This document shows, piece by piece, positions 8,096-14,936 of a stretch of DNA of 40,644 bases. Below the pieces are notes generated by a model. The model was not told the origin of the DNA and searched no databases. It saw only the letters and a program-made list of their open reading frames with translations. This DNA comes from JBBDNV01 sp040877415 (GTDB taxonomy: Bacteria; Planctomycetota; Planctomycetia; Pirellulales; PALSA-1355). The stretch lies in contig JBBDNV010000017.1 of assembly GCA_040877415.1 (NCBI GenBank), forward strand, positions 1 through 40,644, written 5' to 3'. How positions within the stretch are numbered: the stretch's first letter is position 1; each line of letters opens with the position of its first letter. A program made the translations under genes and the position numbers.

Positions 8096-9127
8096 ATGGC
8101 GCTTGCTGAATTTCAAGCCGAACTCGAATCGTTTGCGGCGGCCGCCCAGCAGGCGTTTGCCCAAGCGGCCGACTCCGACGCGCTCGAAGCGGCGCGGATC
8201 GAATACCTGGGCGCGAAGAGCGGGCGCCTCAAAAGCCTGCAAAAGCAGCTCGGCGGAGTGCCCAAGGACGACAAGCCGGCGGCCGGCAAGCGGTTTAACG
8301 AGGTGAAGGCCGCGGTCGAAGCCGCCTTCGCCGCCGCCGGGCGCCTCACATCGAACGCCGCGCAAACGTCGGCACACGACCCGTTCGACCGCACGCTGCC
8401 CGGGCCGCGGCCCACGCTGGGCCACCTGCACCCGCTCTCGCAGACGATCGACGAGCTCAAGGACCTGATGGGCCGGCTGGGGTTCACGGTGGCCACGGGA
8501 CCGGAAATTGAAGACGAGTGGCACAATTTCGAGGCGCTGAATATCCCGCAGGGGCATCCGGCCCGCGATCCCCTGGAAAACTTCTACCTGCAAACGGCCG
8601 GCGTCGCCACGGGCGCCCCTTTGCTGTTGCGCAGCCAAACGAGCACGGTGCAGATTCGCGTGATGGAGAGCACCCCGCCGCCGGTGCGCGTAATTGCGCT
8701 GGGACGCGTGTATCGGCCCGACACGGCCGACGCCACGCACTACCCGATGTTCCACCAGATCGAAGGCCTGCTCGTTGACAAGCACGTGACGATGGCCGAT
8801 CTGAAGAGCGTCCTGCGGCTGTTCGCCAGCAGTTTTTTGGGCGGCGACGTGCACATCCGGTTCCGGCCCTCGTTTTTCCCGTTCACCGAACCGAGCGTCG
8901 AGGTGGACATGCAGTGGCACGACGACGAAGGAAAGACCCGCTGGATCGAAATGGGCGGAGCGGGCATGGTCGACCCAAATGTTTTGCGGGCCGTGGGATA
9001 CGATCCGGAAGAAGTGACCGGGTTTGCCTTCGGCATCGGCGTGGAGCGCGTCTGCGCGCGGCGGCACCGCATTACCGACATCCGCGAGTTTTACAAGAAC
9101 GACGTGCGGTTCTTGCACCAGTTTTGA
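8096..9127 (+). CDS. pheS: Phenylalanyl-tRNA synthetase alpha subunit
   Basis: The 343-residue product is a class II synthetase catalytic subunit of usual bacterial length. An N-terminal coiled-coil (about residues 1-95) contacts tRNA. The core includes LGHLHPLSQTIDELKDLMGR, the motif 2 region RVYRPDTADATHYPMFHQIE and motif 3 GFAFGIGVERV near the end, followed by DIREFYKNDVRFLHQF. With PheT it charges tRNA-Phe as an alpha2beta2 tetramer in the cytoplasm. The pheT start lies 9 bases after its stop, so the two are co-translated. The ATG at 8096 gives the expected N-terminal length. Confidence 0.97.
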   Translation: MALAEFQAELESFAAAAQQAFAQAADSDALEAARIEYLGAKSGRLKSLQKQLGGVPKDDKPAAGKRFNEVKAAVEAAFAAAGRLTSNAAQTSAHDPFDRTLPGPRPTLGHLHPLSQTIDELKDLMGRLGFTVATGPEIEDEWHNFEALNIPQGHPARDPLENFYLQTAGVATGAPLLLRSQTSTVQIRVMESTPPPVRVIALGRVYRPDTADATHYPMFHQIEGLLVDKHVTMADLKSVLRLFASSFLGGDVHIRFRPSFFPFTEPSVEVDMQWHDDEGKTRWIEMGGAGMVDPNVLRAVGYDPEEVTGFAFGIGVERVCARRHRITDIREFYKNDVRFLHQF

Positions 9128-9136
9128 ACGAATTGG

Positions 9137-11176
9137 ATGGCGATGCTCGTTTCCTGGGACTGGCTGAAACAGTACGTGACGCTCGACATGGCGCCCTCGG
9201 AGGTGGAAGAGCGGCTGATGATGGCCGGTCTGAACCACGAAGATTCGCACCAGGTGGGCGACGACCTGGCGATCAACTTCGAAGTCACGAGCAACCGGCC
9301 CGACTGCCTGGGCCACCTGGGCATCGCGCGGGAAATTTCCGTGTTGTTTGGCCGCCCCTTGACGATTCCGCCGGCCAGGCCGCGCGAATCGGCCGGCCCG
9401 CTGGGCAAGCTCACCCAAGTGCGCGTCGAAAACCCGCGCCAATGCCCGCGCTACACGGCCCGCGTGATTCGCGGCGCAAAGATCGGGCCGAGTCCGGCGT
9501 GGATGGTCAACCGGCTGGCCACGGTCGGCATCGGCTCGATCAACAACATGGTCGACATCACCAACTACGTCATGCTCGAATGCGGCCAGCCGCTGCACGC
9601 CTTCGATCTGGCGAAGCTCGCCGGCCGCGAAATCGTCGTGCGCCCGGGCCGCCCGGGCGAAACGTTTCTGGCGATCAATCACAAAACGTACGCGCTCGAC
9701 GCGTCGGTTTGCGTGATCGCCGACGCCCTGCGGGCGGTCGGGCTGGGCGGCGTCATGGGAGGCGCCGAGAGCGAGGTTTCCGAGCGCACCGGCGAGGTTT
9801 TGATCGAGGCCGCCGAGTTCGATCCGGTTTCCATTCGCAACACGGCCCGCAAGCTGGGCCTGCACAGCGATTCGTCCTATCGCTTCGAGCGGGGGGTGGA
9901 TCCCGAAGGCGTTGATTGGGCCAGCCGCCGATGCTGCGAGCTCGTTCTGGACCTGGCCGGCGGCGAGCTGGCCGAAGGCGTGATCGACGTGGGCCCAGAG
10001 CCGCGCGAGCGCGCGCCGATCACGCTGCGATTTGCCCAACTGAAACGCGTGCTGGGGATCGATGTGGAACCCGAGACAGCCCGGCGGATTCTCGCGGCGC
10101 TCGGCAACCGCGAGAGGAACCACGACGAGCGGCACCTGGAAGTCATTCCGCCCTCGTGGCGGCGGGACATCACGCGCGAAATCGACCTGGTCGAGGAAGT
10201 CGCGCGGATTCACGGCTACGACAAGATCCCCGAGGACGCCAGCGTGCCGATGGCGCCCAGCCACCGCACGCGCATCGACCGCGTGCTCGCGCGCGTGCGG
10301 CAGGTGCTGTGCGCGGCCGGCTTTGACGAGGCGATGACCGTTAGCGCGGTGGACGAAGACTGGTCGATCGCGTTCAGCCCGTGGACCGATAAGCCGCCCC
10401 TGCGATCGAGTATGCCCGTGCTGCGCCGCGCCGACCGTTTGCGGCGCAGCCTGGTGCCCAGCCTGCTGGGCGCGCGGCAAACGAACGAATCGCTGGCCAA
10501 TCCCAGGATCGAGCTGTTCGAAATTGCCCACGTCTATCTGCCGCAAGAGCCGGGCCAGTTGCCGAGCGAGGAGCTGATGGTCGCCATGACCAGCGGCCGC
10601 GACTATGGGGCCGTTAAAGGCGCGATCGCAGCGCTGCTGGCGGCGCTCAACCCGCGCGCGGAGCTGGAAGCGCGTCCCACGCGGCAGGAGCTGCTCGACG
10701 AGCGGCGTTCGGCCGAGCTGCACGTGCGGCGGCCCGACGGGAGCGATCTGGTGTTGGGATACCTGGGCGAAGTCACCCGTGCGGCGGTGAATCGGTTCGA
10801 GCTGCGCGCCGGCTCGACCGTGGCCGAATTGAAGCTGACGACGCTCGACGAGGTCGCGGACCTGGTGCCGCAGTACAGCCAGCCGCCGGTGTTCCCGGCC
10901 GTGTCGCGAGACTTGAATCTCGTGGTCGACGAAAGCGTCGAGTGGGCCGAAGTGGCCAAAACCGTCAACGCGGCCGCCGCGCCTTACGCCGAATGCCTCC
11001 AGTTTCAGGACGTCTATCGCGATCGGGAGCGGCTGGGCGCGGACAAAAAGAGCCTGTTGTTCACGCTCACGCTGCGCTCGAGCGAGGGCACGCTTACGAA
11101 CGAGCAAGCCGACGAGGTTCGCACGCGCGTGGTCGCCGCCTGCCGCATGGCCCACGGAGCGCAGTTGCGCGCGTGA
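9137..11176 (+). CDS. pheT: Phenylalanyl-tRNA synthetase beta subunit, short form
   Basis: The 679-residue product is a PheRS beta subunit with B1 (start MLVSWDWLKQYVTLDMAP), the B3/B4 editing region (SNRPDCLGHLGIAREI onward and PRYTARVIRGAKIG), the B5 domain (about 290-360), the catalytic-like core (KIPEDASVP onward) and the C-terminal anticodon-binding FDX-ACB domain beginning around FPAVSRDLNLVVDE. The canonical bacterial subunit is near 800 residues. The difference lies near the N-terminus, where MMAGLNHED runs almost straight into INFEVTSNRPDCLG, so the EMAP-type tRNA-binding OB domain inserted there in E. coli is absent. The reading frame is intact, so this is a family variant, not a frameshift. 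The start could also be the ATG at 9143. Its stop is 3 bases from the stop of the convergent gene. Confidence 0.96.
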   Translation: MAMLVSWDWLKQYVTLDMAPSEVEERLMMAGLNHEDSHQVGDDLAINFEVTSNRPDCLGHLGIAREISVLFGRPLTIPPARPRESAGPLGKLTQVRVENPRQCPRYTARVIRGAKIGPSPAWMVNRLATVGIGSINNMVDITNYVMLECGQPLHAFDLAKLAGREIVVRPGRPGETFLAINHKTYALDASVCVIADALRAVGLGGVMGGAESEVSERTGEVLIEAAEFDPVSIRNTARKLGLHSDSSYRFERGVDPEGVDWASRRCCELVLDLAGGELAEGVIDVGPEPRERAPITLRFAQLKRVLGIDVEPETARRILAALGNRERNHDERHLEVIPPSWRRDITREIDLVEEVARIHGYDKIPEDASVPMAPSHRTRIDRVLARVRQVLCAAGFDEAMTVSAVDEDWSIAFSPWTDKPPLRSSMPVLRRADRLRRSLVPSLLGARQTNESLANPRIELFEIAHVYLPQEPGQLPSEELMVAMTSGRDYGAVKGAIAALLAALNPRAELEARPTRQELLDERRSAELHVRRPDGSDLVLGYLGEVTRAAVNRFELRAGSTVAELKLTTLDEVADLVPQYSQPPVFPAVSRDLNLVVDESVEWAEVAKTVNAAAAPYAECLQFQDVYRDRERLGADKKSLLFTLTLRSSEGTLTNEQADEVRTRVVAACRMAHGAQLRA

Positions 11177-11179
11177 GGA

Positions 11180-11782
11180 CTAGTTCTCCCGCGCGAAATG
11201 GCCCGCCGTTTTCAGATACTTCGGTTGCGCCAGCCGTCCGGCGATCGCCAGGGCGCTCGGCTGCGGGGCGTCGACGCGACCGAACATTTCCGCCGCCTGG
11301 CCCATGCGGAAGCGTTCGAAGGCCTGCCGCGAGATGGGTTGAAACCCGCGCCGTCGATCGGCGGAGCGGGGCGTCCAGGCCAGCAACTTTTCCAACCACG
11401 GTTCCACCACGGCGGCCGGCCGGGCTTGCCGGCTCATGCGCCACTCGGCGTCGCGCAATTGCCACAGCGTGCGCAAATCGTCGCGATTCATGCAGTAGTC
11501 CTCATCGCCCACCAGAATGAGCTCGCCCGGCATGTGGTCCAGTCCGGTTTGAATCGCCTCGGCCAGACCCAGCCGCACGGGATGTCGAATCACGCGAATC
11601 TGCGGGTAGCGGGCGGCCAGCTCGCGGGCCACTTCGGCCGTCTCGTCGGTCGATCCGTCGTCGAGAATGGCCAACTCGAACCGCCCGTTCGCCTGCGCCA
11701 GGACCTCGAGGATTTCCGCCACGGCGGCCTCGAGATTCCGCTGGGCGTTGTAGACCGGCAATAACACGCTGGCCGTGTTCAA
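11180..11782 (-). CDS. Short family 2 glycosyltransferase
   Basis: The 200-residue protein begins like a GT-A fold family 2 glycosyltransferase: ASVLLPVYNAQRNLEAAVAE, then LAILDDGSTDETAEVARELA and IRVIRHPVRLGLAEAIQTGL. The nucleotide-sugar binding acidic motif appears as GDEDYCM near residue 95. The acceptor-side half is replaced by about 100 residues of unfamiliar sequence, so it is shorter than most GT2 enzymes (230-300 or more). No membrane segment is seen. The start is a TTG at 11782 with GGGAG 7 bases upstream; no in-frame ATG fits. A role in glycan assembly is inferred, and it may be a non-catalytic relative. It sits convergent to pheT and downstream of the glucoamylase gene. Confidence 0.82.
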   Translation of the reverse strand: MNTASVLLPVYNAQRNLEAAVAEILEVLAQANGRFELAILDDGSTDETAEVARELAARYPQIRVIRHPVRLGLAEAIQTGLDHMPGELILVGDEDYCMNRDDLRTLWQLRDAEWRMSRQARPAAVVEPWLEKLLAWTPRSADRRRGFQPISRQAFERFRMGQAAEMFGRVDAPQPSALAIAGRLAQPKYLKTAGHFAREN

Positions 11783-12279
11783 GAAATGCTCCCGTCAGCT
11801 TTCGAAACTAGGTCGGTGGTTGCTGGGGAGAGCCCCCTTAATTCCGGCCGCGCTTGCGCGCCCGGCATCGAATGGCGGCGTGAGGCAAAGTGGCCGCCCG
11901 CCGCCCACTGATTGATCGGACCGCCACGGCGGTCATCTCTACTTGAGCGAACTGAAATACGCTCTGTGCACGCTGTAACGATGACTGCGCCGGCGACAGC
12001 GCCTGTGCCCGACTGCAAGCGGCTTTCCGCTCCGCACAAAACATCTGGAGAACTGCCACGAGCGGCACAGGCCGCACAGGTCGAACCGCCGAACCCGGCT
12101 GCCACTCGTTGGTTGCCAAGCCGGGGTGTAGACGTTTAGCCCGGAGCCATCGGCGACGGGCAAAAAAGGCGCCACTCGTTGGTTGCCAAGCCGGGGTGAA
12201 GACGGCAGTAGACGGGCACGAGTGGACAAGCCACCCGTGGCACCCCCCCTCAACGTTCAATCGACGGTCCGCCGGTACG
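11783..12279. other. 497-bp gene-free gap with direct repeats
   Basis: No convincing coding region is visible. The right half holds a 34-base direct repeat, a copy of the TTTAGCCCGGAG element (from 12135) and an imperfect hairpin (CACGAGTGG / CCACCCGTG around 12216-12238) located just past the glucoamylase stop, where it could help end transcription of that gene. The left half (11783-12100) presumably includes the promoter for the minus-strand glycosyltransferase; I see no clear boxes. Confidence 0.6.
12101..12204. repeat. 34-bp direct repeat, two copies 70 bp apart
   Basis: The unit, with core CACTCGTTGGTTGCCAAGCC, occurs at 12101-12134 and again at 12171-12204 with a single mismatch (T versus A near the end, before AGACG). 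The 36 bases between copies contain the element TTTAGCCCGGAGCCATCGGC, which has relatives at 14822 and in reverse orientation near 19404-19430. Two copies with a single spacer and no cas genes do not make a CRISPR. Confidence 0.85.
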
Positions 12280-14673
12280 TCACGCGGGCACGACCTCGAC
12301 GGAATAGTCGCGGCCTTCCCAGCGATCGCCGTCGGCCCAGCGAAAGGTGAATCGGATCGGCGACCGCTGACCTTTGACAGTGGGCAAATCGACAAATGAA
12401 ATCCCCAGCGGCGTCGTTCGCGCCGGCGTGTCGTGAATGGTTTGCCACTCGTCGGCCGTCCAGTGCAGCAAGAATCGGTCCGGCGATTGTACGCGCAGCG
12501 TGTTGCCCGCGGCGACCCGCGTGGCGTGGCGGTTGGGCTTCCAGAACTCGATGGCGTCGTGCTTGCGGGGCGATTGATAGCGCTTTGCCACTTCCGGCAG
12601 AAAGTCGTAAACCCGGCCGTCGGCCACGCTTCGCAAGAGCGTGAGATACTCGGCGTGGGCCCAGACGAGCGGCATGGCCGAGCCGGTCGGCCGCCCGAGC
12701 CACAGCCGCGCTTCGGGCCGGTCGGGGGCATCCCACACCTGTTCGGGCAGCATGCCCCCTTGGGCAAACCGTTCCAGGGTCTCGATGTACGGCCGCACGT
12801 CGCGCCCGGCGGCCAGTTCGTAGTGGGCCCGCTCGCCCGAGAGCAGGGGCCAGCCGCGGCCTCGTCCCCAACCGTTAAAGGGTCCCCCATCGTCGCGCTG
12901 GCCGTAACCGTCGTGATTGTACCGCCGCCAGCAGGGGCCAAAGGGCGTCTCGACTTTCAACAATGCGTCCACGACCGCCAGCGAATCTTCCATGAGCGGG
13001 TCGCCGGCCTTGCGGATTCCGTAACGCACCAGCTCCAGAAAGCCGGCATCCACGATGTCCCTGGCCGGAAACTCGCATTGCGAGTCGGGCGCCTGATTCT
13101 TGATCACCACCGTGGCCCGGTCGGGATCTTCCATCGGCTCGGGATTGCCGACGTCGGCCGGCAGAATGCGGATGTAGTGCCGCGAAATGCCCGGCACCAG
13201 GGTGCTTTGCGTGGTGACGGTCCAGCGCTCGAGATTGGCTTCCAGGAAATCGGCGTACTGCCAGAGGTATCCGGCCGTGGCGTCGTCGCCGTGCTCGTCG
13301 GCCATCAGGGCGGCGCAGGCCAAAGCCGCGATGTTCGCCGCCAGCGACGAGGGGGAATAACCGCTGTTTTCCTCCCAGCGTTCCTGCGGCGTGGCCGGCC
13401 CCTGGCGCACCAGGTATGCCGCCGCGCGCAGCACCATCGAATAGGGATCGAAATCGCGCAAGGCGCCGGCCTGTTTCACGCGCCAGGCCAGCAAGATGGC
13501 GAACGACACCTCGTCGAGCTGCACGCCCGACCAGTAAGGATCGCCGTTGATCCAGAAGTTTTGATGGAACCCGCCATCGGCCGTCTGCGTGCAGGCCAGG
13601 TAGACCAGCGAGCGATAGGGCGTGGCGGTGTTGCCGGTGGCCAGTAGCGCCGTCGCGCTGTGTACCAGATCGCGCGGCCAGACGAGATGATACCCGCCGA
13701 GATCTTCGTCCCCCTTGGAATCTCCCCAGGGAATGCTGAGCGACGCGATCATGGCCCCCGGGAAACTTTTGTCCTCGTGGGCCAACAGCAGGCTGTGGCT
13801 GCGTCGATAGAGGACTCCGCGGTCGCCGCACGTGCCGGCCAGCGGAGCAACGTGTCCGCAGGTTCGCTGCCATTGCTCGATGAACCGCTCGCGGTGATCG
13901 GCAAACGGCGTTGCCATCGATTGCACCAGCGTGGTCTGGGCGTGGCGCAGGCTGCCGCCCAGCGCCACGGCCAGCGTGAACTCGAACGAATCGCTCAGGT
14001 CCAACTGGCCCGCGAGCGCGATATTGCCATTCTCGGCCAGGTCGAATTGCCAGTCCATCCGGTAGTTATCGGCCAGGTCGGTCCAACCGTCGCTTGCGCC
14101 GACGTAGCCGCACGAGCGCCTGAGAAATCCGCTGGTGGCGCCCATCGCCAGCCAGGTGTTCCCTTTGTGCGCCATCAACAGGTCGCAGCCGGCCACCGAG
14201 TCCAAAAAGCCGGTGTTGCCGCGGCCCCCGCCTTCCAGGTGCGGAGCCAGGAGCACGTACAAGCGCAAACGCGAAAGCAGGCTTTCGTCCCCTTCGAGCC
14301 GGGTGTTCACGAGCAGGCACGAATAGTGCGGATCGGTGATCACCTCTTTGACTATCCGGTATCCGTACTCGTCGTTCGTGTTGGTCAGCCGAAAGCCGAG
14401 CGAGTGGTCCGAGAGCTGCTCGATGTTTGAGGTCGTGTGCCGTCGCTCGTCGTGAAAGAACGTCTCGCCGTCGGTCACGAGGTATTGCAGATCGCGCGTC
14501 TGGGGTCGATCGATGGTCGGATAATAGACTTCGCTGACGATGCCCGCCGCCAGCGTGAACCAGATGCGGCTGCGCGCGAAATAGGCCGTGCCCACGGCCG
14601 ATTTGTCGCTGCGCGTCCAGCGCGGCTCAATTCCAGGCGCTCCGAAGGCACGGCGGGGGGGCGTGGGTTGCAT
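12280..14673 (-). CDS. GH15 glucoamylase-type glycoside hydrolase
   Basis: The 797-residue protein has an N-terminal beta-sandwich domain (about residues 15-270) of the kind found in prokaryotic glucoamylases and glucodextranases. An (alpha/alpha)6 catalytic domain of family GH15 (about 290-690) and a C-terminal beta-rich part (about 695-797) follow. The catalytic-domain motifs are YHLVWPRDL at 328-336, the acid glutamate in ERWEENSGYSPSS (E434/E435) and the base glutamate in MPLVWAHAEYL (E675). Such enzymes release glucose or maltose-size units from alpha-glucans. No signal peptide is visible at the chosen ATG, which suggests a cytoplasmic enzyme. It is divergent from the penicillin acylase gene at 14937; the shared gap holds repeats and an inverted repeat. 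The substrate (glycogen, trehalose or oligosaccharide) is undetermined. Confidence 0.92.
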   Translation of the reverse strand: MQPTPPRRAFGAPGIEPRWTRSDKSAVGTAYFARSRIWFTLAAGIVSEVYYPTIDRPQTRDLQYLVTDGETFFHDERRHTTSNIEQLSDHSLGFRLTNTNDEYGYRIVKEVITDPHYSCLLVNTRLEGDESLLSRLRLYVLLAPHLEGGGRGNTGFLDSVAGCDLLMAHKGNTWLAMGATSGFLRRSCGYVGASDGWTDLADNYRMDWQFDLAENGNIALAGQLDLSDSFEFTLAVALGGSLRHAQTTLVQSMATPFADHRERFIEQWQRTCGHVAPLAGTCGDRGVLYRRSHSLLLAHEDKSFPGAMIASLSIPWGDSKGDEDLGGYHLVWPRDLVHSATALLATGNTATPYRSLVYLACTQTADGGFHQNFWINGDPYWSGVQLDEVSFAILLAWRVKQAGALRDFDPYSMVLRAAAYLVRQGPATPQERWEENSGYSPSSLAANIAALACAALMADEHGDDATAGYLWQYADFLEANLERWTVTTQSTLVPGISRHYIRILPADVGNPEPMEDPDRATVVIKNQAPDSQCEFPARDIVDAGFLELVRYGIRKAGDPLMEDSLAVVDALLKVETPFGPCWRRYNHDGYGQRDDGGPFNGWGRGRGWPLLSGERAHYELAAGRDVRPYIETLERFAQGGMLPEQVWDAPDRPEARLWLGRPTGSAMPLVWAHAEYLTLLRSVADGRVYDFLPEVAKRYQSPRKHDAIEFWKPNRHATRVAAGNTLRVQSPDRFLLHWTADEWQTIHDTPARTTPLGISFVDLPTVKGQRSPIRFTFRWADGDRWEGRDYSVEVVPA

Positions 14674-14821
14674 TCGTGCTGTGTTCCAGGCGGGCCGTGC
14701 GAAGTGCGGGCGGATCGCTTTGGAAGTTTAGCTTGCCGGCCGATTTCGGCAAAAAGACAGGAAAAACCGCCCACCCCGCCGAAGCCGCGCGACTGGACCG
14801 GCCTATTTGAGCGCATCCCCG

Positions 14822-14872
14822 TTTAGCCCGGAGGCACCGCCGACGGGCATCTGGATGCGTGACATCCAGATG
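14822..14872. promoter_or_regulatory. TTTAGCCCGGAG element and CATCTGGATG inverted repeat between divergent genes
   Basis: In the 263-base gap between the divergent glucoamylase and penicillin acylase genes, the repeat word TTTAGCCCGGAG is followed by a perfect 10-base inverted repeat: CATCTGGATG (14848-14857), CGTGA loop, CATCCAGATG (14863-14872). The inverted repeat could be an operator for one or both genes, or a small hairpin belonging to the repeat element. No promoter boxes are obvious. The functional reading is inference. Confidence 0.5.
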
Positions 14873-14936
14873 TGTCAACCCGGCGCGGGCGATGTTATTC
14901 TTAGCGGCTGAGACCACGCCGCCAGGAGATCGTCGC

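Noticed and set aside
7946..11155. A 1069-codon open frame on the minus strand opposite pheS and pheT
   Set aside because: It mirrors the codon bias of two confident genes on the other strand and shows no domain; long antisense frames are expected in G+C-rich coding DNA.
12101..12204. Possible CRISPR array from the direct repeats
   Set aside because: Only two copies with one spacer, no leader pattern and no cas genes; other repeats here are tandem or palindromic without regular spacers.
14859..14936. Longer start for the penicillin acylase gene
   Set aside because: The first 26 codons overlap the intergenic inverted repeat and lack signal-peptide character; the ATG at 14937 has a strong ribosome site and a signal peptide.
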